A DNA stretch of 64,000 nucleotides from Isoetes taiwanensis (taxonomy: Eukaryota; Streptophyta; Lycopodiopsida; Isoetales; Isoetaceae): contig JAJEKV010000027.1 in assembly GCA_021234155.1 (NCBI GenBank), forward strand, positions 3,966,623-4,030,622, in the 5' to 3' direction. A model generated the notes under the pieces. That model had not been told where the DNA came from and searched no databases. It worked only from the letters and a program-made list of their open reading frames with translations. Each line of letters begins with the position of its first letter. The first letter of the stretch is position 1. This document shows, piece after piece, positions 23,615 to 35,364 of this stretch. The translations under genes and the position numbers were made by a program.

Positions 23615-26600
23615 ATGACAGGAATTTCGTACACAGCCGGCGCCCGCGATCCCATGGCACCTAAGGACTCCCTCAGAGAAGGTAATTTCTAACATTTCAG
23701 CTCAGCAAGATCGCGGCCGCGATCTTGCCTACTAGATTTTGCAAGGTTTTGATTACTATAGCTGCTCAGCAAGATCGCGGCCGCGGTCTTGCTGAGCACA
23801 GGTCTTCTTTCTTGCCTTGCATTGCTACCATCCCAACAACGCGACCGCGATGTTCATGAGTAGTAGTATAGTAGCTCACTAGGATCGCGACCGCGATGTT
23901 CATGAGCAGTGGTATTGTTTTCTTGCCCTGCTTAGCTGCTACACAACATCGCGGCCGCGATATTGTGGAGTGCTATTTTAGTTGCTTGGAAGGATCGCGG
24001 TCGCGTTTCTCTTGAGTAGTTTATACTTTTCGTTGCACAACATTATGCAGCCTATCAGGCACTCACCACAGGCTTTTGTTTACAGCACTTGCTCTGTTTC
24101 GTGGACCGGATGTCGAACCCATCCGTATTATAACCCCTTCTAATGAAAGGAAATGGTGCATAGAGATTGCACAAGCAATACCGCACATTAAAGGTGACCG
24201 AAAAGGACACGTGCTGTTCTGGCGATTTGAAAGAAACCCGAGGGGCGTTGAACAAGTTGGCATAGTGGTGGCAATGTGGGAAGGCACGAAGAATAATGTG
24301 CAAGATGCTATCATATGCGAGATCGAGGACACACACGCATTGCGCCTTGAGTACATTCTCAAATGGCGCAATTATGATCCGTCTTTTGATGACAATCGAG
24401 AAAATGAACAAGCCAGCCACAGGGAAAAATGTCCCAACATCAGCTAATGGTTATGGCTGGGTGTTGCCATCCTATGAATCTCTCTCTTTGTCAGGAATAA
24501 AGGGAAACAGAGACATCTTGGTAGGGTTCTCGGTCTGCAAAAATGGTTTGTCCACAGACAAGAAGCCTCCGAGTTGTGCTTTGAAAGCAGTTCGGGACGA
24601 GAAAATGCCCTCTGTGATGGACACCAATTGGCTAAGGGCCGTGGCCAAGAAAAAAAGTGTAAAGCCAATTGCTGTTTTGGGAGAGCCTTCAGCATCAAAA
24701 ACAGTTGTTGAAGAACCACTATCCACGATAAATCCCTCCGGTATTATTAACCCTACTATTCCTCTTGCTTTAAAGGCCCCAGATAGTACTACATCTGGTG
24801 GATTTATTCCAAAAAAAATTACTCCTTTCAAAATTAACCTTAGAATGCTGAACAATGACGATAGTCCGCAGCCCAGCAGTTCTCAAACCCCTCCTTCTGT
24901 TACGGAAGCCTCCTCTAGACTAGCATTGCCATGGCCACACGCATCTGCCATTCCAGTGGAGTTAAAGTTCAATCCGGAAGAGGAAAGAAAGATGGCAGAG
25001 CAAACCACTCAAAAGCTGGAACAGTTTAAACGGTTTTACCCCTTAGGGGTGAATTGGTTTACCAAGATTTCTATTTTTGATTGTGAACCTGCACCGGCAA
25101 ACCTGACACACCGAATGCGATCAAATGACCATGTTCAAACTCTGGTCAAAAGCTTCAAGACATACCCAACAGAGGTCCTCACACCTGCTGACGTCGTGCC
25201 ATTTGACCCTATTACCAGGTAACTGATTCTCTATCTTTTGAACACTCGTTTAGATTTGACTTGATGGTTGTCTATTTTTTAGGAGGAGGGTGACGTGGAG
25301 CAATCCAGAGGATTTAAAGGGCAAGAGATTTTACATTATTTCTGGCAACCACAGTATTTGCGCGGCACAACTCCTTTGTTCGGTCGTCGGCAACCGGGAG
25401 CATCAACTAGAATTTGCTAAAGTATATGCTAGAAGAAGATCGAGAGTGCTGAATGGAAATCTCACTGACAAGGAATATATAGAGTTGAGTATTCAATGCA
25501 ACGAAGTAATTGCAAACACCGTCTACAGAGAGCCACTGATTGAAAAACTGCAACAACTTCGTCATCAGCACAAGGCTTATGGCTGTCCTCCACAAGGACC
25601 GATAGGAACGGCTACGACTTCTGCTTGGAAGGTATTTATTCACTTTCTTCTCGCCAACGTCGCGACCGCGATCTTAATGACCTTTGCTTCTGCAGGATTT
25701 TCATGAAATTGCAACGACCACATTGAAAGTGCAGGAACTTAAAGATGAAAAACAATTCATCTTTATGGATGAGAAGGTTTTCAAGAAGCTAATGGAAGTT
25801 GCCGGACTGTGGGTGAACCGTAATCTCAGCGACGACCATGGTGAGTTTCTGGACAAACCATCGAAAGAGTTCTTTAACAAGACCTGGCTCCGGTTGCTAC
25901 GAGGTATGTCGAATGCAGAGGTGTCACAGCTGCTCGATGAGATTATAGAAGGCAAGACGTATTTGAAGGTGCAGTCAGGGTATAGCGGGAGATTTCATTG
26001 CAAACAACGGGCAACTGACATCAGAACCCTCACTTTTATGAGGCACGAAATTTTATCTTATGCCACAAATTTGCTGCAAAAGGATTTCGATAGCTGGGAG
26101 GAATTGCTTCAGGCTTTTCCTGATTTGACTGAACAGAGAATACTGGATATATCAGATACCGATACAGAGTACGTGAAGGCTAACTATAACAAGGATCATA
26201 CACTAGGTAACCTACCTGTAGCTTTTCTGGAGCCAATCAGAAATATTCTAAAGCCAGAAGAGGCTAGAAAAAGAAAGGAAAAGAAAAATGTTGTCATAGC
26301 AGTGACAAAGGATGGCATCCCTACTTCCTCCCAAGTGTCAGAAAATGCGACATTGATATTTATTGACATCCGAGGGATCAACAAGGTATGGGATTGCAAG
26401 AAATACACAGACCTATTTACAAGGATAGCTACCATGACGACTGCCAAAGTTTATCACTTGGTTATTATCATGCGCTCTGTGAATTTGCCCAATTGCTTGT
26501 ACAAATGTGGCAAATTCGTATGGCCACCTATCTTTAGGTTCTTATGAAGAAATGGGATGGGAGAGCAAACGAAGGGGTGAAAGAACATCAGTACTATATT

Positions 26601-27439
26601 AGTCATATGTGCATTAACAGGAGTGATGTTCGTAGCACCTGCAACCAGAGCTGGAGCTTAATCCTATCTCCACACAGCAAGGCTCCTAAGTCAACACCAT
26701 TGCCTCTAATGCCGCTAACAGGTAATGAGGATGCCGATGAGAAGATAAAAAAGAAATTTCAGACTCTCTTTACAGGCAAACCAAGATTCAAATGGGCGGC
26801 AATGGAAGGAGATCTTGTATTGAAATGCCAGCTGAAAACCTCGTATGCCTACCATATTGTTGAACAGCTGGTGCCCACGGACGGTTGCGTTCTGGATTTC
26901 TTTTCGGCTGGGACAGCTTCTCGTGTCGCTCTTATGCAAGGTAAAAAGAGCGTGGCCTTCGAAAGTTCAGGTAAAGTGTGCCGTTTCCTGAGGGCGTTCT
27001 TGGAAACGCTTGAGAAAATGGCCAGTCAAAGTACGAGGGGTCTGAAGAAGAGGAGAAAGCAGAGAATGCAGAGCCTGATCCTGCGCTGCCCAACATCAGT
27101 ATCACCCAAAACACAGATATATCAAGGTTGGATACCATTTTGGAAAACCTCGATGCTAAGTCCTACGAGGAGAGAATGCAAGAAACAAAGCGCTTGCTTG
27201 AAGCGACGGAAAAAGGTATAGAAGCCCTCGAGCCCACTTTTCAAAAATTAAGTGCACTTAATGAGAAGCTTGATGGGTACATGCCATTCTTGACAGGCGA
27301 ACATAAGTTTGAATACTTGGGGGTAGAGCACATGGAAGTAGACAAAGAGCACATTGAAACAGACCAACAGCACATGGAAACAGACCAAGATGAGGTTGTT
27401 GGGACACAAGAGCATCGTGTACACAAAGAAGAAGCGTAA
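23615..27439 (+). CDS. Multi-exon gene: ParB-like domain joined to a beta-class DNA-methyltransferase-like domain (possibly decayed)
   Basis: Proposed exons: 23615-23681; 24086-25218; 25283-25631; 25696-26478; 26538-27439. Four GT-AG introns keep phase (404, 64, 64 and 59 bp). The third segment has a ParB-like pattern: SFKTYPTEVLTPADVVPF, then FYIISGNHSICAA (GxHxxxAA) and AKVYARRR. A later stretch (ATLIFIDIRGINK, about 26350-26395) sits where the catalytic DPPY/DPPW of N4-cytosine/N6-adenine methyltransferases would be, but reads DIRG. Further on, VLDFFSAGTASRVAL followed by a GKKSVAFES strand resembles motif I of the beta class. The tail is acidic and helical (EEEEKAENAEPD; EVDKEHIETDQ). Reading frame changes near 24400-24450 and 27030 that I could not explain by splicing; they may be lesions or unrecognised introns. 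With motif IV altered, catalysis is doubtful; a DNA-binding role is possible. Family assignment is by motif only. Confidence 0.5.
23705..24007. repeat. Intronic array of six GC-rich palindromes
   Basis: Six copies of ATCGCGNNCGCGAT centre at 23716.5, 23780.5, 23844.5, 23890.5, 23954.5 and 24000.5. Centre-to-centre spacings are 64, 64, 46, 64 and 46 bp, so two palindromes form a 110-bp higher-order unit. The first is part of a perfect 24-bp palindrome (23705-23728). The second extends to 34 bp with one mismatched pair (23764-23797). The fifth has 26 bp with one mismatch. The spacers are alignable (tcatgagNagt; ttcttgccNtgc), so this is an old tandem array whose palindromic cores are better kept than the spacers. 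It lies wholly in intron 1 of the ParB/methyltransferase-like gene. Confidence 0.9.
25659..25672. promoter_or_regulatory. Isolated GC-rich palindrome in intron 3
   Basis: gtcgcgaccgcgat, one outer mismatch to ATCGCGNNCGCGAT, inside the 64-bp intron 25632-25695 of the same gene and outside the tandem array. Confidence 0.75.
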
Positions 27440-27801
27440 GCTCTTTCATCCACAGATTGCTACTCAATCCTGGAGAAGGAACTTATAGGCGGGAACAAAG
27501 CAAGGGGGGAGAGTGAAAAATGGGAGCCCGATTCACATGTGCAAAATAAGACGCAAACGCCATGGGTGTTGAGATTCCAGAGGTCACAGGTTATTCAGAG
27601 ATGGACACAACACAAGCTATGGAATTGGGTAGAGAGCATGTCATCCGCATGGCCAATGATATGGGTGTGATACGATAAGCGATCCGAAACACAATCACAA
27701 GAATGAATATTGTATATTACTTCCTTCAATGGAAATTTTGGTTTCGGGGAATATGAATTTTGTCTTTACTACTACTTCGTGCATGTTTAATGCTAAAAAT
27801 A
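27440..27801. other. 3' flank of ParB/methyltransferase-like gene
   Basis: No further open frame of note; probably 3' UTR and spacer before the two downstream palindromes. Confidence 0.35.
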
Positions 27802-27815
27802 ATCGCGACCGCGAT
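27802..27815. promoter_or_regulatory. GC-rich palindrome, 3' flank copy 1
   Basis: atcgcgaccgcgat, an exact match to ATCGCGNNCGCGAT within AT-rich sequence. Confidence 0.8.
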
Positions 27816-27951
27816 CCTCTGTGGCAAATACATGGCTTTAAATACTGAAATTTTTGTGATATGCTTGCTCCACTATACCTTCTTTTAACGCAATGCTCTC
27901 ATATGGTTTTAATAAAAGGCTCATTAATTTGTCTCCTTTCAGCTGCGAAAG

Positions 27952-27965
27952 ATCGCGTTCGCGAT
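27952..27965. promoter_or_regulatory. GC-rich palindrome, 3' flank copy 2
   Basis: atcgcgttcgcgat, an exact match to the consensus with TT at the centre, 150 bp after the previous copy, in AT-rich DNA. Confidence 0.8.
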
Positions 27966-30900
27966 TCTTGCGATAAGATTGAGCATTCCCTCCTACTACA
28001 GTCTGCTCACGATGGACCTTTGCATGAGCTGTAAAAATTATATTTCCGAACAACACTGAATCATTTGCAGAATTTGTGCAAAAAAACGCCAACTTTTACT
28101 CAGTTGGTAGCAGTTTCTGCACTATATGGCTAACCACTAACCTATTTCATGCTAAACGAGAATTCCAAATTTCTCTAATTAATTAATCCATGCTTCATAA
28201 TGCTATATAAAATACACAAACACACTAATGCAATTAGTACACTATGATAGTTGAGTAAATAAAATATCCAATTATGCCTAATGAGGCATTCAAAATTTAG
28301 CAAAGCCTAAGTTTATAGTAAAGTGGGAAACATGGAAAATCTGTACTTGTGATCTTTGTTGAAGGTACATATTTGATAGCAAAGATTTTATTAGCGCTAC
28401 GATGTAATAAAACATCTTATTGGGTATTCGACTAGTCTCCGTAATACTTCAGCAAGCCAAATCTTATTCCCAAGCAGAACTCAATGCTTTATCTAGTGAA
28501 CTAAGTGCCTTTCACATGTTTCAAAGGCAAATCTTTCTGGAATACTTTAATGTCTTTGAAGATCTGTCTACTATAAGTCATACATATAAATCTTCCTGTT
28601 TCTTAACTACACCTACTTTTTTCTATGTCCACATTTGTAGGGGTCAGCTTTGTGTAGTTTTGGAATATTATTTCGTAGCATCACAAACTATTATACAATT
28701 TCAAGAATTGCGAAATTACTTCTCGAAGTTCAAGTGTAACATGTGGAAATGAACGTGAGATATCCTCTATTACCAATGTACTAATTGCAGGCATCTCATG
28801 AGATAATGTATTAAATAACATCTTATGGAAATCTATATGTAATTTGAACGTTTTCACCCTTTTGTATCGAGATAATTATATCAAATTACTCTTCCTTATA
28901 AACATCTTCTTTATATTCATAGCCATCCATTACTATTACATGCAAAGCCAAATATTTCGTCGAAAAATATTTCTATTTAGTAACTCAGTCCATTAAATTT
29001 AAACGAGTCAGAAAAGAGAAATCTTCACGGCAAAATGAGAACATCTCTAAGAGAAATGTTCTTATAGAGTGCCCAAGATCTGTAAATTATGAACTGCTCC
29101 TACATGATGTTAAGGCAATTCATATATATTCATTCTAACTAACATAACCGGATCTGGAACGTTGAACAATCCCACCAAAAATAAGTCTAAGGAAAATTTA
29201 TTCGTACAATACACAATTCATTTTGCACAGACCTTAAATAACAAGGGACTTGTATATATATATATATATTTTTTTTTATAATAATCCATTCAATTATTTT
29301 AGGGGTATGGTTTATGGTCTTAGGAATTGTGATTTATGCATCCATATTAAATCCCCCTTGAACTTCTTGTTGTTGTACAACATATTAAAAGGCTTGAATT
29401 TCCCCTTGTAATTGGGCCATCATAATTTTTAGATAATTCTATATACGTTGCTTCTATTAGGCATCAGTACAACTCATTTTGATTAAGTACATGCACATCC
29501 TTCTTGCATTATAACTACTAGTTTGTGCAAGGTTATGCATATGACAAACCCATCATTAATATGCATGCAAGAGCTTTAATGCAATGGAATTTATGCAAGA
29601 GCTTTGACACCATGGAATTATGTTTATGTTTGCTCATAGTATATAATACTATCACGAGTTAGGACTAGACACAAAGATAAGCACAACATTTATTGCTTAA
29701 TTAACGTTTGTGGGAATAAAGCTACTAGCTTTGGTATGTCTATGCAGAACAATTTGCCCTTCAATTCAAAATGAAGAAATTTGCAACACAAAGTCATAAG
29801 CATCAAATCCAAACTGAGATTGCTACATAAGCAAGATGTGCCACTTAGTCATGTCCCATTGATCTATGTTTCCGGGAATGATAATGTGCATGGGGAAAGG
29901 AACATGAGATAATATGTGCCAAATAAAAAACCGTATATTTATAACTTATGATTTGTTAAGGTTATTCTTGTTATTTGTATTGGAATACTGTAGTTGCTGA
30001 TAGTGGCACTGCGGATTCGAAACAGGAGAACCTAGGGTTTGATTTTGTTCATTTTCGTGGGAGGAATGGGCGATGCGTCACATGGCGATGCTGCACATGG
30101 CTTTCGATTCTGGACTGTGTAGGTGTCGGATGAAGACGATGGTGGGTTCGAGGCTTCAAAGAAAATGGCTATGGCAGATTTTGGGCCACCGAAAATGAGG
30201 CCAAGAGGGCGCACTTGCCCTAAGCTAGCCTCTGCAGGGCCGTAGTACAAGGTAGAGTTCTTGAGCCGATATTGAATGCAGAGGATGCAGCCGATGCCGG
30301 TTGTCTGTAGGGGGCTTGCATCTAAGGCCAACGGAGTCCAAATATCGCTGATTCTATGCAAGAAGCAGGCAACGATTTTTCTTCAAGTTGGATATGCAGT
30401 TCTGACCACTCTTTTCAACAGGCCAGCAACATGCTCTCTTTCGTTTGTCTGCCCAATTTGCCAGGTCTTCTTTGAATTGTTCCAAACTTGTGTCTGGGAT
30501 TCTTGCATCATGCCAAAGTTGTTCGGCCTATTTTCATGGCTTCTGCAGTGGCGGATTTTGCTGTGCAGTGCCGTTGTGCCACTTTTTGTTGGCTGGCTTT
30601 ATTCTTGCTTCTTAACCCAAGCCGATTGGCACATGGTCACTTTTTTGTTGCGTCGAATATGAATAAGGCAGTTTATATGTTCTGTCCGTCTACACTATAT
30701 GCTTATTCAGGGTTCTACAGGGTTGCTGCTGGTATACTCAGGCTCTCAGGGATATCAGAGGCATGCCTGAGCGAGTACTCTAGATAAGTGGAGAGCATCG
30801 AATTCCAGTTGACAGGTAAGTGGAGAGCATTGGATTCTAGTTGTGTTTCGATCCCCCAAACTCGCTTAAGTGTTGTCGTGTATGTGAAGTGTATGTTTGA

Positions 30901-31171
30901 TGTGCTGTGTACTTGCTGGGAGAAGGCAACCATTGGATTGGGGCTTGCTAAATCTCCCTTACAAATCGGGTCAACATGAGGCTGTTTGAGCCCATCTTGA
31001 CTTTGAGCGGACGGATCATATGGATGCACGGGGAATATTCCCCAAAATGTGCCATGATCTAGTAGCCAGAAAAATTCAAAATACACCCCAAATGATAATA
31101 ATAGATTGAATACAAAAATGCATACAGCAAGGCCTAGCAGGCAGGGCATATATATTATCGCCCACTTTATT
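27966..31171. other. Gene-poor spacer
   Basis: AT-rich to about 30.0 kb with a short (TA)n tract at 29252-29270. 30.03-31.15 kb is more GC-balanced and has open frames on both strands (for example 30276-30662 forward, 30715-31149 reverse) without recognisable domains. A ~40-bp tandem duplication (aagtggagagcat) lies at about 30785-30840. No gene is supported. Confidence 0.45.
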
Positions 31172-31443
31172 GGCTCCCTAAATTGACTAGAGCAGCCAAG
31201 GAGGATTCACTCAAGTAAATCCTCCTTGGCTTGGAGGATTCACTCAAGCGAATCCTCCTAGTGGCAGGTGTCAGTTTATAGCATAGCTACCGGAACCAAG
31301 TTCCGAACTTGATTCCCGTTCCGAACTCCGTTCTCGGGGGTCAAGAGTTCCGAGAACTCCCGACGAAGTTCCCAATATAGGTGCTACCAGGAATTACGTT
31401 CTGAAGGAAGTTCCCATTTATGGGAACTCCCGTTCCAGGTAGC
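31172..31443 (+). repeat. Left arm of inverted repeat pair, with a small foldback element
   Basis: GGCTCCCTAAATTGACTAGAGCAGCC at 31172-31197, GGAGGATTCACTCAAG words, then CATAGCTACC and GTTCCGAACTTG blocks correspond in inverted order to 43088-42878. Inside, TAGCTACCGGAAC (about 31284) and GTTCCAGGTAGC (about 31430) form a ~160-bp foldback rich in gttcc/ggaac. Confidence 0.65.
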
Positions 31444-31673
31444 AAAATTTTCTTAAGCACAAATCTTTGAAAGAACAAAGAAAAAGCAAAAAAAAAAAAA
31501 AAGAATCAAAACCTTCCCTCCCCCTCTATTTTTCATTTCCCCTTCTATTTTTCTGCACTTGGACGACCGGCTAGCTCTGCCAAATGTACACTTACAGAGG
31601 AGCTTCACATCGGAGGGAGATCGATTTGGAGACTGGCTGGACTGGATTGGTGCCTGGATGGTCACAATAGGGC

Positions 31674-31808
<135 letters not shown>

Positions 31809-31878
31809 AACGTCACGCCACTAGGCAGCATCCAACTGGACATGTGACCACACACCACACTACATTGCTCAATAGGGC

Positions 31879-31880
<2 letters not shown>

Positions 31881-31971
<91 letters not shown>
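31881..31971. repeat. (GA)n microsatellite, ~91 bp
   Basis: Preceded by the same caatagggcat word as the 31676 tract, so the pair is a local duplication. Followed by (AATGA)3, which is the reverse-strand 3' tail of the LINE. Confidence 0.95.
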
Positions 31972-31973
<2 letters not shown>

Positions 31974-32046
31974 GAAATGAAATGAAATGTTTATAAATAT
32001 ATGCGTCGGCAGACCACCAGGTCTATGTGACGCTCAACCATACACT

Positions 32047-35000
32047 TTACAGATTGTAGAATATGTCCTCTAGTGCATCCTCTGAAAGAAATGCACTAGA
32101 CCCCTCTAACTCATCCTCTTGTATCTCTTGAATGTTAAGTTTCCTCAACATTATGTCCCTATGATCCAAAATTTTAACAATATAGTCACCGATTGTGCTA
32201 CCTGGCATATCAAAGAAAGCTATCAAGTTACCACAAACAATATTATATGTATCTCTGATGCTTTTGTATTGCGGGCACTGTAAAAGCACGCATTTCATCC
32301 TCAACCACTCCCATCTTGCATAGCTTGCAGAGTCTCAACTCATGGGGGATATTGCTCCAACGCCCAACTTCAACGCCAAGATGATGTGAGCTAAGTCTTA
32401 TTCTGCCAATTGTATGCCTTAACTTTAATGACACTCCTTCTCTCAAATATCTTGGAACTTGAAGCTGTGGACTGATATTCTGCCTGTAATATTCCTTCTT
32501 GACTTCTGGTACTCTCCATGATTTCTCCATAACATGTTCCATTACCCACTCCCTAATATCCGCATGATGTTCGGCCAATCTAGATGCATCTAAATCCCAC
32601 TTTCTCATCCAGTTTTGTATATCGGCATACCACCCTTTACATTTCGTGGCCTCCAAGGCTAATCGTGGTAAACTTGATACTGGCATTTCCTGTACCTTGC
32701 ATACATACTTAAGCGTTCTGCACAGGGCTTCTGATTGCAATGATGACATCCCACACTCGGCCAATAGCATGTCATATGGTGTCTGTGACTTAACACCGAG
32801 TTCTGTTCTGAGAAACTTCTTCTGTACCTTTTCTATTTTCCTCCAAGTCTCCTCAGCCAATCCTGGAGCCCATACCTCACAGCCATACAACAATACTGTT
32901 TGCACTAGAACCCCATATAACTGCTTTTTCAATTGGAAGTTCCATATCTCATTTTTTCTACTGCTGCGCTGCATACTATATAATGCTTTCAGTCCACCAT
33001 TTATCCTCTGCTCTACAGCATAGTTCCAACTCGGGCTTTTATCAACCTGTATCCCTAGATATTTATATGAATCCACCAGTTCTACCGGTTCCCCTTTGTA
33101 AACAAGGTGTATGTGATCCACTTTGTTTGCCCCAAACACAATTATTTTAGTCTTTCCCATGTTCACTTTCATACTCTTGTGGTCACAAAAATCAGCCAAC
33201 CCATCTAAATGTTTCTGTATTCCAGCAATTGACCTTGACAAAAGCACTACATCATCCGCATATAAAAGTAAAAACACCACAAACCTCTCTAGGGCCATAC
33301 CATCCCCTCCGTTCTGCATCATCCACTCTTCTAGTTGGTCTATGAACAACCCAAAAAGAGTGGGAGACATGGGACACTCTTGCTTTACACCTACGTTGCT
33401 TACTACTGGTTCCTGGCTTTCTCTAAAATAAGGAAAAGATAGCTGCACAAGTACCTTCTCGTATAGTATTTTGACTGCTTGCTTTAGCTCGTTTGGCACC
33501 CCCAATCTTTCCATACGTTCCCATAAATTGTCTCTGTCCACCATGTCGAAAGCTTTTGTAAAATCCACAAATAACATATAAAGTGGTTTCCTTGTTCCTG
33601 TAACTGTATCCATCATCGCTCTCAAAGTAACCAAGTGATCTGTAGTGGACCGTTTGGGTCTAAAACCCGCTTGTCCTATAGCCCGTACACCCATTTCTTC
33701 TGCCCATCCACTTAGTTTGCTATTAACCATAGTCGCAAAAAGCTTAGCATATAGGCTACTGATCATAATCATCCTATAGTTGCCAGGATCTGATTTGTCA
33801 CCCGCTTTATGCAAGGGAACAACCCTGTTTATTTGCCATTCCGTGGGAAGCCTTCTCTCAGCACCATATTCATTAATTTCAGCAATATTTTGTGTACCTC
33901 CTCTCCTGCCCACTTAAACATCTCCGCAACCAGCCCCAAGTTATCTGCAGCTTTCCCATTTGCTAATGTTTCTAACCCCCCCTGTATATCTTCCATGGTG
34001 AATTCCCATTCTACATTGAAATCTGCCAGAGCAGTGTCCTTTATACCTGGTACATTGTATATTTTTTTAACTTGGCTGAATAGTGGTTCTACCTCAAGCA
34101 ACTCACCCTGTTCCATTCTTGGCTTAAGCCTTGCCCAAAATTTCTTAGGCTCTACCAGCAAATCTCCAATCATTCGCATGTGTTTTTGGTATAAAAACCT
34201 TTTCTTTTTCGCTTTCACTAGTGACATATATTCCCTCTTAGCCATGATTTTCTCCTCCCCCCTTGCATGTTTAAATTTTTGTCGTTTTGCTTTGCATTCC
34301 CCATCAAACCAACTGTTGCACGGGAGCCCTTTTAACCTGCGTTGGGAGACGAAACATTTCCTTGCTGCCTCTATTACCAATTCGCTAAGGCTCACAGTAA
34401 GCTCTTCCACCTTTTCAGGCCAATCCTTGCACATGGCACAGGATTCACATAAGGAGTTGTATTCCTCCGCTTTGTTATACTGCATGTATATCTTTTTATT
34501 AGGGTTGTCCACCACTTTTCTTGCGATCTCTTGGCGTTTAATATGCATGGTAACAAAGAGAGGTACATGATCTGATTCCGTCCTTTCTTCACCAACATCT
34601 ACATCTGAAATAGTTCTCATTAATCTCGGGCTAGCTATCACTAAATCCACCACACTAGCACCTCTGCAAGTGGGCTTACCAGAGTTCTTGTATTTTTGGA
34701 GACCATTATAGATGACCATATCGAGTCCTGTACACATATTTAGCACATGATTTCCTTGTGGTGTGGGCCACCTAATTCTATCTGCTGACTCTCTATGCCA
34801 CCCTAGTTCCTTCATCTCATTTCCATCATTCATTTCCATCTATAAAGGATCTCCTTTGATACTAGTCATTGCTGCTTGCTTCTGTGCTACCCTGCCATTA
34901 AAGTCACCCATTAGGATCACTTCTCCCTGTTGCATTAACTTTAGAACATCTTGTTCTAGGTCAAAAAAGGGATCATCCCTATCTATTTGCCCCCAGTTAT

Positions 35001-35343
35001 AAACTGGTGATTCACGAGGCGGGTAGTAACACCCTGCTATGTATATTTTATTCAGTGGACCCGATATCTCAATCCATATATATTGCAAAGATTTTATGCC
35101 ATGTACTAACTGTATCATCCCTCGCAGCTCATGTTTTATGTAACAAGCAATCCCACCGAATCCCTTAAGCCTCCAGTGCTTATGATGCCATACTGAATGA
35201 AGACACATAAAACCTGGAATGTCTAATATCCCTTTTTCCTCATTTTCACAAGTTTCTAACAGAAAGAAAACATCTACTTGTTCAACAATATCACTCATAG
35301 TTGCTACTTTAGTTGAGTTCAGGCTGTTTATGTTCCAACACAT
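32047..35343 (-). pseudogene. LINE ORF2: endonuclease-reverse transcriptase, broken
   Basis: Starts MCWNINSL (35343). Endonuclease motifs are all present: WNINSL, LLETC, GGIACYI, GCYYPP, LMGDFNGR and ESDHVPL. An in-frame TAG at 34840-34842 interrupts this domain. A frame change near 33845 precedes the reverse transcriptase: INRVVPLHKAGDKSDPGNYR, QAGFRPKRSTTDHL, FVDFTKAFDMVDR, an altered VKQECPMSP (normally QGCPLSP), LLLYADDVVLLS and YLGIQVD. The YADD catalytic box is intact. After another frame change near 32290 comes the C-terminal knuckle region (CKLCKMG, then LLQCPQY) and the stop at 32047. The product would have copied RNA at nicked target sites; as it stands no full-length protein can be made. 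Confidence 0.85.
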
Positions 35344-35364
35344 AACCCTGATGGTCCCTAATTC

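Noticed and set aside
23705-24007. CRISPR array reading of the regularly spaced palindromes
   Set aside because: Plant nuclear DNA, spacers are related to each other rather than unique, and no cas-like genes; it is a diverged tandem array.
23615-27439. Bacterial contamination or bacterial restriction-modification operon
   Set aside because: Four in-phase GT-AG introns and AT-rich plant-like flanks argue for a resident eukaryotic gene, although an old transfer cannot be excluded.
30276-30662. 128-codon hydrophobic open frame
   Set aside because: Overlaps a reverse frame of similar length, no recognised family, no splice or promoter support.
32646-34570. Forward open frames inside the LINE
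   Set aside because: Antisense shadows of the endonuclease-reverse transcriptase coding strand.
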